Source of the DNA: Pseudomonas viridiflava
GTDB taxonomy: Bacteria; Pseudomonadota; Gammaproteobacteria; Pseudomonadales; Pseudomonadaceae
Assembly: GCF_001642795.1 (NCBI RefSeq)
Contig: NZ_LKEH01000023.1
Coordinates: 186,193 to 250,192, forward strand
DNA length: 64,000 nucleotides
Direction of reading: 5' to 3'
Shown here piece by piece: positions 20,301 through 28,623 of this stretch. Position numbers and translations under genes: made by a program. The first letter of the stretch is position 1, and every line of letters begins with the position of its first letter. The notes beneath the pieces are model-generated. The model did not search any database and was not told the origin of the DNA. It saw only the letters and a program-made list of their open reading frames with translations.

Positions 20301-20989
20301 GATTGGTCGCCATGTTGAGCTGTCGGTGGGAGAAATTAAAAAATAGCCCACTGATGGTTCAGAAAGCAATGCTTTTGGGTACTCCAGAATCTGCTGATTT
20401 GGTGAGTAAAGCACTCGCAACATCTCCCCATCCACGTGCTTTGCTAAAATACTTTGTATCAGGTGCTACTGTAAGCTTGAACGGAAAAAAAGAGTTGTCG
20501 GAATCACTCCAGTTACAGCAACTCATACCATATCTTGATTATTTTCCTGATGACGAGCTCATGGCTCTCTGGCATGAATGTACAGAGAGGGGCTGGCTTG
20601 ATTTTCGCACTCGGTATCTGGATTATCGAGTAAAAAAAATCCCGGATAATACCGAGTATTTTCTAGATGAGTCGGTCAGTACCGATTCTCTGGATCGCGC
20701 GTTGGTGAGAAATCCAGGAGAAATAGTAAATTTATACCACTGGCTTGAACGACCGAGGGAACTCTCAGCTAACCATGAGGCTAAGCGTGCCAAAATTTTT
20801 GCAAGCACGATGGAGTGGCTCACACGACATGATGAGGAGTATGCTTTGGCAATTGTGAGCGACATCATAAGTCGTGAGGGCACTCGTAAAGAGTTCTATT
20901 TTTTCGAAAAGAGTGTTGAACAGCGTGTTGGCTCACTGTCTTATGTGAACTCTTGCCGCTTTGATGTATTTAATCGATCATTGATTTAA
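17345..20989 (+). CDS. Large P-loop NTPase with N-terminal nuclease-like domain
   Basis: 1214 residues. Residues about 15-190 resemble a restriction-endonuclease-like domain: PFDNIGW supplies an acid (about 57-63) and FVCAAHTT sits where the (D/E)xK strand would be, with His-Thr-Thr replacing the lysine motif, then KWLHD and a VDIWS segment. A P-loop NTPase follows: Walker A GASGMGKTT (230-238), Walker B LLILVEDV (about 301-308). Residues about 520-1214 are long helical-repeat sequence. The layout is that of Avs-like STAND sensors, but I cannot assign it to a numbered Avs type. It stands alone, with its own predicted promoter. Codon use is clearly more AT-rich than the flanking core, a sign of transfer. 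Confidence 0.75.
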   Translation: MFENSGTGRRLAEMNDAAAFEHIAAAVLRASSATYASLSHPGVKPGGKTVKAPFDNIGWVDSVGGRRFVCAAHTTGQKDLQGKWLHDPATVKPRRPGSKPTKPAGDLVKGIEEILKLRDTHLKLKVTFALTTNLEPSLDLLSSVESLAQAAEIEVDIWSVSRIAHFLDTDPIGQIIRKNYLGTPIKILSRELLLRMGKRGIQDHLPLVSTEDSISRESFVLGRVDTLVAGASGMGKTTACAVAMYAFIERGSPAILLKSEFVASAATIEIALEEELRRQEPEIESRAGDKAISLCSDKEPLLILVEDVNRSRNPGLVLNKIMSWALAPSRAWCVVCPVWPQYLDIIEDQRRVLAAVTVLRVDRYNPEEAIRAIQMRAKCLGLDVSNHRAKSLADQLGQDPLLIGLHDLVSEDNATNVIQAYMDERLGIVANQAQCTRSEVLQALHQLMRGMLEQRTLNPKWSEVKIWLSEAESIALLRSVAREGNLIRMASTGEKEILEFRHDRVMYKLLSGAIAEVLKTNKIPEYATDPFFSEAVAGAVLQIELPHMQLAELTDANPLVSARALKLASDVGSKYAEVAAKAVSHWLEKKEVRSDFFTSRRYAVARVLSETTSPYVRRLVSQFQEDDHPWYPLFSAAFRNGALNAGLSLLAMYDIGITIPGKQNLLALVKSMYGPGLISAVDNLLRRPDLNHFLNAGNRTGALRLAGYLGDSSLAQSIRVCWGQDEGGHDDLRSYLFAAARCCGDEVVATLGPVCDAWEALPEDLHSTVGQPVELLAADHVAWEFRDYSPDDAIRYFVDRANTSEILRRPITYMLRTVDHPDALEHLVRYAAESEFISRRFLKSDWERHARKSGRIMSSKSKERLLSICSDEKEKDDIRVQAFSFWQLTLDDLDLEHVCRIPVGSLLYESALWARVKLEDYSVVPEILQRIPENPEHWLQVSRYIWSGYFTDALDPILDQVAEDSKANSNLEYVVAETFRHVEPSRLVAMLSCRWEKLKNSPLMVQKAMLLGTPESADLVSKALATSPHPRALLKYFVSGATVSLNGKKELSESLQLQQLIPYLDYFPDDELMALWHECTERGWLDFRTRYLDYRVKKIPDNTEYFLDESVSTDSLDRALVRNPGEIVNLYHWLERPRELSANHEAKRAKIFASTMEWLTRHDEEYALAIVSDIISREGTRKEFYFFEKSVEQRVGSLSYVNSCRFDVFNRSLI

Positions 20990-21593
20990 AGAAATAATCT
21001 CGATCACCAAGTTCATGCCGCCCTAGATCAGATCAATCGCTGATGGGGCAAGGGGAGCGCTGTGGCGACCAGCGTTCCGGCTCTGCCGCGCAGATCACTG
21101 CGGGATTGAATCGAGAGTCAGGAAGTGTTTCCTACACGGTCCACGCCTACCAGCTTGGCGAATATGCTGGCGTTGCGTTGGTCAGTTTGCGATCGAGTCG
21201 GGGCACGTCTTGTTTAAAGCAATGATTAGACGGAGAAGAATTAAGCCTTAGCCGAATTCGGTCTTGGCAGACTGCGGCCTCTCGCGAAGGGCCGCACTTG
21301 ACCTTAGGCGCAACTTTGGCGGAGCCTCAGCCACGAGGAGCTAATAAGACGAAGCGTGTCCCGGTAGGTCATCTATTTTGTGAATCCAGCAGGTTTTCTT
21401 ATCTTTTTTTTGATTTTCCGGCTATCCACTCACAGAAAAAATGATTTTTTCGCAGCGTTCGCTGGGCCTCCAGAATCAGCTATTTTGTGAACCTACAACG
21501 CATGCTTCACCATCAACCCCGACGAAAGCCGGGGTTTTTGTTTGTGCGCGTTATGGACGGGTTACGGGGATACAGGATCAGGCAAGCGCCACT
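20990..21593. other. Non-coding right margin of the island
   Basis: About 600 bp without a supportable gene. It holds a 12-bp direct repeat, ctattttgtgaa, at 21373-21384 and 21480-21491, an AT-rich stretch near 21400-21450, and a terminator at 21515-21540. No integrase, tRNA or clear attachment site was seen. The change to core-like base composition happens in this interval. Confidence 0.5.
21515..21540 (+). terminator. Rho-independent terminator
   Basis: Stem aaccccg / cggggtt with an 8-nt loop followed by TTTTTG. No plus-strand gene directly precedes it other than the NTPase 525 bp upstream, so it may serve that gene or be the tail of a lost gene. Confidence 0.6.
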
Positions 21594-22127
21594 TCAACTC
21601 TCACAAAACCGAATCCGATTCCCGAACGGATCATAAACCTCAAGCACTCTCCCCCACCCCTGCTCCACGATATCGGGACGTCCATACCCGTAACGCTTGG
21701 CCTGCAATTCATCGCGCAGCATTTCGATATTCAGCATGGGGACAAACACTGTCGAACCAGGGCTGCTGTCGCCGTGATGTTCGGAGAGGTGAAGCCGCAA
21801 ACTGTCCCTGATGATGCCCAGGTACAACGGCAGATCAGCTTCGAAGCGATGCTCGAACTCGACGCTGAAGCCTAGAAAGTCCAGATAGAATTCACGGGCC
21901 TTGGCTTCGTCGAACATCCGCAATATCGGGATTGGGCTTTTGAAGGTAATGGCTGTGGGCTGGGGCGTTTCTTGCGGCAGCAGGGCCGAGGCGGTGTTCC
22001 AGTCCTTGTAGCCCAGTTGCCGGGAAACCAGTTCCAGCGCTTCAGAGTGGGACACGTGCTGATCGCGCGCTGCCAGCGCGGTACGTAGCGTCTTGGCCAG
22101 CTGTTTGGCGTTCTCGATGGATGACAT
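21594..22127 (-). CDS. Glyoxalase-superfamily (VOC) protein
   Basis: 177 residues from the ATG at 22127; GGGAG lies 5 nt upstream of this second of two tandem ATGs. Residues 1-55 form a small helical domain (AKQLAKTLR … GYKDWNTASALL) seen in a group of glyoxalase-related proteins. Residues 60-175 carry a single VOC module: PILRMFD at the start, FYLDFLGF, LHLSEH, and EVYDPFGNRIRF at the end, with His and Glu residues at metal-binding positions. The family includes glyoxalase I and bleomycin-resistance proteins; no substrate can be given. It is the first gene to the right of the island. Confidence 0.8.
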   Translation of the reverse strand: MSSIENAKQLAKTLRTALAARDQHVSHSEALELVSRQLGYKDWNTASALLPQETPQPTAITFKSPIPILRMFDEAKAREFYLDFLGFSVEFEHRFEADLPLYLGIIRDSLRLHLSEHHGDSSPGSTVFVPMLNIEMLRDELQAKRYGYGRPDIVEQGWGRVLEVYDPFGNRIRFCES

Positions 22128-22368
22128 CATTTCTCCCTGAGTCGAAGCATGCTGGTGCCCGCGTTGCCAAGCCTCGACCGGTCGATAACGATGCAGTGGA
22201 GTTGGGAGTCGCAATGCTTTCACCTTTCCTTGCGGAGCGAGCGGCGGGCAGCATCTGCCTGAGTTGGATAGTACACAGGCGTCATTCGAGGCGAAAGTCG
22301 GCAACTGTGTACCGAAACCGTGGGGCCTGAGTTTTTATGAAAATCGTCATTTGAAAGGCAATAAAAAA

Positions 22369-22394
22369 CCGACCTGAAACAGGTCGGTTTTTTT
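22369..22394. terminator. Bidirectional terminator
   Basis: Stem ccgacct / aggtcgg, loop gaaac, with six A's before and seven T's after. It lies upstream of plsC and of the glyoxalase gene, both minus-strand, so on the minus strand it may separate these transcripts. Confidence 0.75.
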
Positions 22395-22506
22395 GTATCA
22401 CCAAAACTTATGCACGTTTTTGGGTTATTAATGGCTTAAAGAAATAAATAGTTCGATCAATACGTTACGTGCGTTTTTCGCCGTTTATCAAAAAAGCGTA
22501 CACAGG

Positions 22507-22515
22507 TTATCCACA
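22507..22515 (+). promoter_or_regulatory. DnaA box (exact TTATCCACA)
   Basis: An exact 9-mer DnaA site in the non-coding gap just after the plsC stop. Other exact copies that I found by eye are at 23370-23378 (minus), 31225-31233, 36629-36637, 37246-37254 and 44878-44886 (minus). Confidence 0.5.
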
Positions 22516-22518
22516 AAA

Positions 22519-23289
22519 TCAGGCTGGGACTTTTTCGCCGCTCGATACAGGTGCAGCCGGCGAACCCAGTGCACGCTGAGTCTCTTCATTCCACGTCTGA
22601 ACGCGCTCATTCAGTGCGGCGATGGCGCGGGGGCCTGTGCCTTCGGCGTACATGGGTTCGCCGATCACAACCTGTATCGTTCCGGGCTTTTTCGCCCAAC
22701 CGTCCCTCGGCCAGTATTTGCCTGCGTTATGAGCCACCGGGAGTACAGGCAGATCGGCATTGACTGCCAGCGCCGTGCCGCCACGGGAGAACTTGCCGAC
22801 CTGGCCATACGGCACGCGAGTGCCTTCCGGGAAGATCAGAACCCAGACTCCGTCCTTGAGCAGTTCGTCGCCCTTCTTGGCGATGGCCTTGAGCGCAGCC
22901 TTGGGGTTATCACGGTCAATCGCAATAGGACGAAGCATGGCCATGGCCCAGCCAAAGAACGGCACATAGAGCAGTTCGCGCTTGAGCACCTGGCTCAGTG
23001 GCTCGAAGTACGCCGACAGGAAGAAGGTTTCCCATGTGCTCTGATGGTTGGAGATGATCACGCACGGCGTTTTCGGGACGTTCTCGGCGCCAGTGACTTC
23101 AACCTTGATGTTGAGGAACACACGGGTCAGCCAGATAGCGCAGCGGCACCAGTAGACGTTGATGAATCGATAACGAGCCTTGAACGGCAGGAACGGTGCG
23201 ATGAAAAAGCTCAAGGTGCACCACAGCAGCGAGCTGGTGCCCAGCAACAGGTAGAAGAAGAAAGTCCTGATTGCCTGCATGATCGACAT
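22519..23289 (-). CDS. plsC: 1-acyl-sn-glycerol-3-phosphate acyltransferase
   Basis: 256 residues. Adds the second acyl chain to lysophosphatidic acid to give phosphatidic acid, at the inner membrane. The N-terminal hydrophobic segments (about 8-30) and the acyltransferase motifs are clear: NHQSTWE (the HxxxxD/E catalytic block, about 78-84), FPEGTR (about 152-157) and LPVLPVAHN (about 181). In P. fluorescens F113 the homologue was described as HdtS. It is the first gene of the core block after the island and reads away from gmhB with a 54-bp gap. Confidence 0.93.
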   Translation of the reverse strand: MSIMQAIRTFFFYLLLGTSSLLWCTLSFFIAPFLPFKARYRFINVYWCRCAIWLTRVFLNIKVEVTGAENVPKTPCVIISNHQSTWETFFLSAYFEPLSQVLKRELLYVPFFGWAMAMLRPIAIDRDNPKAALKAIAKKGDELLKDGVWVLIFPEGTRVPYGQVGKFSRGGTALAVNADLPVLPVAHNAGKYWPRDGWAKKPGTIQVVIGEPMYAEGTGPRAIAALNERVQTWNEETQRALGSPAAPVSSGEKVPA

Positions 23290-23343
23290 AGTTACGTTTA
23301 CCGTACGGGCAGGTGCCCGCTCCTTGAGCGCTGCGGACCGAAC

Positions 23344-23901
23344 TCAGTGGTTGTTCTGCGCAACGCTGGTGTGGATAAGTTCTGCGGCAACCGCCGCCAG
23401 ATCGTCAAAAACAAGAGTGCCGGTCGGCACGCCACCAGCCAGGGTCTTCTGACCTTTGCCGGTCTTCACCAGAACAGGCTGAGAATCGACGGCCAAAGCC
23501 GCCTGCAGGTCACCTTTGCTGTCGCCCACAAACCATAGACCCTTCAGGTCGGCTGCGTAATGTCGGGCGATGGTCTGCAACATGCCGGGCCGTGGCTTTC
23601 GGCAGTCGCAGCCTTCGTCTGGCCCATGCGGGCAATAGACGATCAAGCCAACCTCGCCGCCCTGCTCTGCCACCAGCTCGCGCAATCGCGCGTGCATGGC
23701 GTCGAGAGTGGCCAGGTCGTAATAACCTCTGGCAATGCCGGACTGGTTGGTGGCAATCGCCACTGTCCAGCCGGCCTTGCTCAGCGCTGCTATCGCCTGG
23801 ATCGAGCCGGGAATTGGAATCCACTCCTCCACCGACTTTATATAAGCGTCGGAGTCCTGGTTGATCACCCCGTCCCGATCCAGTATCAGCAGTTTCACCA
23901 T
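23344..23901 (-). CDS. gmhB: D-glycero-beta-D-manno-heptose 1,7-bisphosphate 7-phosphatase
   Basis: 185 residues from the ATG at 23901, after AAGGAG; the open frame continues upstream into glyS but that part is not protein-like. HAD-superfamily phosphatase in LPS-heptose synthesis. The nucleophile motif is LDRDGVIN (residues 6-13), the second motif ATNQSG (about 50-55), the metal-cluster cysteines occur in CPHGPDEGCDCRKP (about 92-105), and FVGDSKGD gives motif IV. Ten bases separate it from glyS, so they are probably one transcript. Confidence 0.93.
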   Translation of the reverse strand: MVKLLILDRDGVINQDSDAYIKSVEEWIPIPGSIQAIAALSKAGWTVAIATNQSGIARGYYDLATLDAMHARLRELVAEQGGEVGLIVYCPHGPDEGCDCRKPRPGMLQTIARHYAADLKGLWFVGDSKGDLQAALAVDSQPVLVKTGKGQKTLAGGVPTGTLVFDDLAAVAAELIHTSVAQNNH

Positions 23902-23911
23902 GGACTCCTTG

Positions 23912-25966
23912 TCAGCCCAGCAGCGAGATATCGGCAACGCCGAGGAACAGGCCACGCAGACGGGCCAGCAACGCATAGCGGTTGGCACGTACGTTGGCGT
24001 CTTCAGCGTTGACCATCACCGCTTCGAAGAACGCATCGACCGGCTCACGCAGACTGGCCAGACGCGCCAGCGATTCGCTGTACTGACGCTCGGCGGCCAT
24101 TGGCTGCACAGCGTGGTCGGCCTGCTGAATCGCGGAGTACAGCGAGAACTCGTTGGCGTTGTCGAAGTACTTGGGCTCGACGGTCTGGGCAATGTTGCCC
24201 TCCGCCTTGCTCAGCAGGTTCGACACGCGCTTGTTCACCGCAGCCAGTGCGGCTGCCTGTGGCAGCTTGCGGAAGGCCTGAACCGCCTGCACGCGCTGGT
24301 CGAAGTCCAGTGCAGAACCTGGCTGCAGCGCACGGACCGACAGGTACACGGCCACTTCGACGCCTTCGTCTTCGTAACGCGCACGCAGACGGTCGAAGAT
24401 GAACTCCAGCACCTGCTCCGGCAGACCGGCCGACTTGACCTTGGCACCGAACTGAGTGACTGCGAATTTCACGGTCTCGATCAGGTCCAGGTCCAGCTTC
24501 TTCTCGATCAGAATGCGCAGGATACCCAGCGCTGCGCGACGCAGTGCATAGGGGTCCTTGCTGCCGGTGGGCAGCATGCCGATACCGAAGATACCCACCA
24601 GCGTGTCGAGCTTGTCGGCGATGGCAACGGCCGCGCCGGTCAGGGTGGTCGGCAGCTCGGCACCTGCACCGCGCGGCATGTACTGCTCGTTCAGCGCCAG
24701 CGCCACATCTTCGGCTTCGCCGTCGGCCTTGGCGTAGTAGTAACCCGCCACGCCCTGCATCTCGGGGAATTCGCCGACCATTTCGGTCGACAGGTCGCAC
24801 TTGGACAGCAGACCCGCACGCGCTGCACGCTGAGCGTCGCCGCCGATGCGTGGTGCGATGTAGGCGGCCAGCTTGGAAACGCGCTCGGCCTTGTCGTAGA
24901 CACTGCCCAACTGAGCCTGGAACACGACGTTTTTCAGGCGCTCGTTGAAGGTCTCCAGCTTCTGCTTCTTGTCCTGCTTGAAGAAGAACTCGGCGTCGGT
25001 CAGGCGCGGGCGAACCACCTTCTCGTTACCGGCGATGATCTGCGCCGGGTCCTTGCTCTCGATGTTCGCGACCGTGATGAAGCGCGGCAGCAGCTTGCCG
25101 TCGGCATCCAGCAGGCAGAAATACTTCTGGTTGTCCTGCATGGTGGTGATCAGCGCTTCCTGAGGCACTTCAAGAAAACGTTCCTCGAACGAGCACACCA
25201 GCGGCACTGGCCATTCGACCAGACCGGTCACTTCGTCCAGCAGGCCTGGCGGCACGATGGCGGTGCCTTCCTGTTGGGTGGCCAGCTCTTCGACGCGTTT
25301 GCTGATGATCTGACGACGCTCGTTGAAGTCAGCCAGTACATTGGCTGCACGCAGGTCGCTCAGGTAGCCGGCAGGCGAGGAGATACGCACGTCTTCCGGA
25401 TGATGGAAACGGTGGCCACGCGAATGACGACCCGAGGTTTGAGCCAGGATTGTGCAATCGACGACCTGATCGCCGAACAGCATCACCAGCCACTGGGTCG
25501 GACGCACGAATTCTTCCTTGCGAGCACCCCAGCGCATGCGCTTGGCAATCGGCAGGTCGTTCAGCGAGTCTTCGACGATGGTCGGCAGCAGCGACACGGT
25601 CGGCTTGCCGACGATGTTCTGGCTGTAACGCAGCTTCGGGCCGCTCTGATCGATTTCGCTCAGGTCAACGCCGCACTTCTTGGCGAAGCCCAGGGCAGCC
25701 TGTGTAGGGTTGCCATCAGCATCGAACGCCGCCTGACGTGGCGGGCCGTCCAGATTAATGGCACGATCCGGTTGCTGCGTGGACAGCTCGGTGATCAGCA
25801 CAGCCAGACGACGCGGTGCGGCGTAGACCTGTTTGGCGCTGTAAGTCAGGCCGGCGCTCTGCAGACCCTTTTCGATACCGGCCAGAAACGCGTCGGCCAG
25901 CGAACTCAGGGTCTTGGGTGGCAGCTCTTCGGTGCCCAGTTCTACGAGAAAATCTTGAGCACTCAT
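23912..25966 (-). CDS. glyS: Glycyl-tRNA synthetase beta subunit
   Basis: 684 residues, the usual length. Forms the alpha2beta2 glycyl-tRNA synthetase with GlyQ and carries the tRNA-recognition and editing-like regions. It opens with [12 protein letters not shown], a hallmark of bacterial GlyS, and contains [11 protein letters not shown] and the HD-like region near 410. The ATG overlaps the glyQ TGA as ATGA. A 730-codon open frame on the opposite strand is a shadow caused by GC-rich codons. Confidence 0.97.
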   Translation of the reverse strand: MSAQDFLVELGTEELPPKTLSSLADAFLAGIEKGLQSAGLTYSAKQVYAAPRRLAVLITELSTQQPDRAINLDGPPRQAAFDADGNPTQAALGFAKKCGVDLSEIDQSGPKLRYSQNIVGKPTVSLLPTIVEDSLNDLPIAKRMRWGARKEEFVRPTQWLVMLFGDQVVDCTILAQTSGRHSRGHRFHHPEDVRISSPAGYLSDLRAANVLADFNERRQIISKRVEELATQQEGTAIVPPGLLDEVTGLVEWPVPLVCSFEERFLEVPQEALITTMQDNQKYFCLLDADGKLLPRFITVANIESKDPAQIIAGNEKVVRPRLTDAEFFFKQDKKQKLETFNERLKNVVFQAQLGSVYDKAERVSKLAAYIAPRIGGDAQRAARAGLLSKCDLSTEMVGEFPEMQGVAGYYYAKADGEAEDVALALNEQYMPRGAGAELPTTLTGAAVAIADKLDTLVGIFGIGMLPTGSKDPYALRRAALGILRILIEKKLDLDLIETVKFAVTQFGAKVKSAGLPEQVLEFIFDRLRARYEDEGVEVAVYLSVRALQPGSALDFDQRVQAVQAFRKLPQAAALAAVNKRVSNLLSKAEGNIAQTVEPKYFDNANEFSLYSAIQQADHAVQPMAAERQYSESLARLASLREPVDAFFEAVMVNAEDANVRANRYALLARLRGLFLGVADISLLG

Positions 25967-26910
25967 TGTGCAGCCTCCAGCTTAGCCAACACTTCGTCGC
26001 GCAGATCGGGCGGCGCCATCGGGAAGCCGAGTTTTGCCCGGGCTTGCAGATAAGCCTGAGCCACCGAGCGAGCCAGTGTGCGCACGCGCAGGATGTACTG
26101 CTGACGCGCAGTCACGGAAATGGCGCGACGGGCATCCAGCAGGTTGAAGGTGTGCGAGGCCTTGAGGACCATCTCGTAACCCGGCAATGGCAGCTCGAGT
26201 TCGATCAGGCGGGCCGCTTCGCTTTCGTAGAAATCGAACAGCTCGAACAGCTTGTCGACGTTGGCGTGTTCGAAGTTGTAGGTCGATTGCTCAACCTCGT
26301 TCTGATGGAACACGTCGCCGTAGGTCACCTTACCGAACGGACCGTCAGCCCAGACCAGATCGTAGACCGAGTCCACGCCCTGCTGGTACATGGCCAGACG
26401 TTCCAGACCGTAGGTGATCTCACCGGTCACCGGATAGCATTCCAGACCGCCGACCTGCTGGAAGTAAGTGAACTGCGACACTTCCATGCCGTTGAGCCAG
26501 ATTTCCCAGCCCAGACCCCAGGCGCCCAGCGTCGGCGATTCCCAGTTGTCTTCGACGAAACGCACGTCGTGCACCAGCGGGTCGAGGCCGATGTGCTTGA
26601 GCGAGCCCAGGTACAGTTCCTGGAAGTTGTCCGGGTTCGGCTTCAGGATCACCTGAAACTGATAGTAGTGCTGCAGGCGGTTGGGGTTCTCGCCATAACG
26701 GCCGTCTGTAGGACGACGGCTTGGTTGAACGTAGGCGGCATTCCAGGTTTCCGGGCCTACGGCGCGCAGAAACGTGGCGGTGTGGAAGGTGCCGGCGCCT
26801 ACTTCCATATCGTAGGGCTGAAGTACCACGCAACCTTGTTCTGCCCAGTATTGCTGGAGGGCGAGGATCAAGTCTTGGAAGGTACGCACGGCTGGCGTAG
26901 GCTGGCTCAC
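25963..26910 (-). CDS. glyQ: Glycyl-tRNA synthetase alpha subunit
   Basis: 315 residues from the GTG at 26910, which matches the conserved start [11 protein letters not shown]; the frame is open further upstream but without homology. The catalytic class II core is seen in [36 protein letters not shown] and [12 protein letters not shown]. The subunit activates glycine and charges tRNA-Gly. It is the first gene of glyQ-glyS-gmhB-plsC and is divergent from tag, with 79 bp between the starts. Confidence 0.97.
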   Translation of the reverse strand: MSQPTPAVRTFQDLILALQQYWAEQGCVVLQPYDMEVGAGTFHTATFLRAVGPETWNAAYVQPSRRPTDGRYGENPNRLQHYYQFQVILKPNPDNFQELYLGSLKHIGLDPLVHDVRFVEDNWESPTLGAWGLGWEIWLNGMEVSQFTYFQQVGGLECYPVTGEITYGLERLAMYQQGVDSVYDLVWADGPFGKVTYGDVFHQNEVEQSTYNFEHANVDKLFELFDFYESEAARLIELELPLPGYEMVLKASHTFNLLDARRAISVTARQQYILRVRTLARSVAQAYLQARAKLGFPMAPPDLRDEVLAKLEAAQ

Positions 26911-26989
26911 AAATTTCACCTGTGCTGGGCTGCGATTCAAAGAGCGGGAGTATACCCGATTCGGCTGCACGTCCACCCTTGGGAGCCCT

Positions 26990-27541
26990 ATGACACGCTG
27001 CTTTTGGTGCAACGAAGACCCCCTTTACATCGCTTATCACGATCAGGAGTGGGGCGTGCCGCTGCGCGACGCGCAGAAGCTCTTCGAGTTGCTTTTGCTC
27101 GAAGGGTTCCAGGCCGGCCTTTCCTGGATCACGATTCTCAAACGCCGGGCCCGATATCGAGAGGTGCTGTTCGGTTTCGATGCCGAGCGTCTGGCGCAAC
27201 TGACCGACACTGAAATCGATGCATTGATGCTTGATCCGACCATCATCCGCAACCGCCTCAAGCTCAGGGCCGTGCGCACCAACGCCAGGGCCTGGCTGGC
27301 GCTGAAGGATCCGGTTGACCTGCTCTGGTCGTTTGTCGGCGGTCAGCCGAAGATCAACCATTTCAAGGACCGCAGCGAGGTGCCCGCCATCACCGTTGAA
27401 GCCGAAGCCATGAGCAAGGCGCTGAAAAAAGCCGGCTTCACCTTCGTCGGTCCGACCATCTGTTATGCCTATATGCAGGCCAGTGGAATGGTCATGGACC
27501 ACACCGTTGACTGTGATCGGTACGCGATCCTGAGCCGCTGA
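26990..27541 (+). CDS. tag: DNA-3-methyladenine glycosylase I
   Basis: 183 residues. Excises 3-methyladenine from alkylated DNA. It opens with [20 protein letters not shown], which supplies the zinc cysteine and histidine, and the partner zinc ligands are the C-terminal H and C in DHTVDCDRY. The HhH-superfamily core ([16 protein letters not shown] … KRRARYRE) contains the base-pocket residues. Length and motifs match Tag of Pseudomonas. Confidence 0.95.
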   Translation: MTRCFWCNEDPLYIAYHDQEWGVPLRDAQKLFELLLLEGFQAGLSWITILKRRARYREVLFGFDAERLAQLTDTEIDALMLDPTIIRNRLKLRAVRTNARAWLALKDPVDLLWSFVGGQPKINHFKDRSEVPAITVEAEAMSKALKKAGFTFVGPTICYAYMQASGMVMDHTVDCDRYAILSR

Positions 27542-27578
27542 CGGTACAATGCCTGCCTCAAGAATCCGGGAGTGATCT

Positions 27579-28466
27579 GTGGAAAAGTTCAAAGGCGCCA
27601 TGATGGTCGGGGCGTTACGCCTGTTTGCCCTCCTGCCCTGGCGTGCCGTGCAGTGGGTCGGCACCGCCATCGGCTGGCTGATGTGGAAGCTTCCCAACCG
27701 TTCGCGCGAAGTGGCGCGGATCAACCTGTCCAAGTGTTTTCCGGAGTTGAGCGAGCCCGAGCTTGAAAAGCTGGTGGGCAGAAGCCTCATGGACATCGGC
27801 AAGACGCTGACCGAAAGCGCTTGCGCGTGGATCTGGCCTGCTCAGAAATCCATCAATCTGGTGCGCGAGGTCGAAGGCCTCGACGTGCTCAAGGACGCGC
27901 TGGCATCCGGCAAGGGCGTGGTCGGCATCACCAGCCACCTGGGCAATTGGGAAGTGCTCAATCACTTCTATTGCAGCCAGTGCAAACCGATCATTTTCTA
28001 CCGTCCGCCAAAGTTGAAGGCCGTGGATGACCTGCTGCGCAAACAGCGGGTTCAGCTGGGCAACCGCGTGGCGGCGTCCACCAAGGAAGGCATCCTCAGC
28101 GTCATCAAGGAAGTCCGTAAGGGCGGTTCGGTGGGTATTCCGGCTGACCCGGAACCGGCAGAGTCCGCCGGTATCTTCGTGCCCTTTTGCGGCACCGTGG
28201 CGCTGACCAGCAAGTTCGTGCCGAACATGCTGGCAGGCGGCAAGGCCGTTGGCGTCTTCCTGCACGCCATGCGCCTGCCGGACGGTTCCGGTTACAAGGT
28301 TGTCCTGGAAGCGGCCCCTGAAGCCATGTACAGCACTGATACCGAAACCTCGGCAGCGGCCATGAGCAAAGTGGTCGAGAAGTACGTGCGCGCCTACCCG
28401 AGCCAGTACATGTGGACCATGAAGCGCTTCAAGAAGCGGCCTGAGGGTGAAAAGCGCTGGTATTGA
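27579..28466 (+). CDS. lpxL: Lipid A lauroyl acyltransferase (LpxL/HtrB family)
   Basis: 295 residues from the GTG at 27579, preceded by GGGAG. Transfers an acyl chain from acyl-ACP to the lipid A precursor at the inner membrane. The catalytic HxxxxE block is HLGNWE (about 114-119), with IPADPEPAES and MLAGGKA in the expected places and a single N-terminal membrane segment (about 5-25). Pseudomonas has more than one late acyltransferase, so the chain specificity is not certain. It follows tag by 37 bp. Confidence 0.88.
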   Translation: MEKFKGAMMVGALRLFALLPWRAVQWVGTAIGWLMWKLPNRSREVARINLSKCFPELSEPELEKLVGRSLMDIGKTLTESACAWIWPAQKSINLVREVEGLDVLKDALASGKGVVGITSHLGNWEVLNHFYCSQCKPIIFYRPPKLKAVDDLLRKQRVQLGNRVAASTKEGILSVIKEVRKGGSVGIPADPEPAESAGIFVPFCGTVALTSKFVPNMLAGGKAVGVFLHAMRLPDGSGYKVVLEAAPEAMYSTDTETSAAAMSKVVEKYVRAYPSQYMWTMKRFKKRPEGEKRWY

Positions 28467-28471
28467 ACGGC

Positions 28472-28585
28472 CTCTGATCGTGCCTATCGCTCCGCGTGGG
28501 CATGCCGCCCACGACGCTCTGCGCTACATTCGAGAACGGACGCGGAGCGTCCTGGGCGGCGTTACCACGCTGGGAACGATCAGAG
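28472..28585. repeat. Palindromic repeat element with 10-bp inverted ends
   Basis: About 114 bp bounded by ctctgatcgt and acgatcagag. Internal segments atcgctccgcgtgggcatgc and cggacgcggagcgtcct are themselves near-complementary (ctccgcgt/acgcggag). The same segments recur in the other order at 57345-57520. I regard it as a P. syringae-type intergenic palindromic repeat between convergent genes. Confidence 0.7.
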
Positions 28586-28623
28586 TGCCTGACTCAATGC
28601 GCCCCCTACAGTTGAGTCAGTGC

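Noticed and set aside
21043..21225. 60-codon plus-strand frame in the island margin
   Set aside because: No ribosome-binding site and no recognisable sequence; lies in decayed DNA.
23861..26053. 730-codon open frame on the plus strand
   Set aside because: Complement of glyS in a GC-rich genome; composition is Arg/Gln/Leu-rich without any domain.
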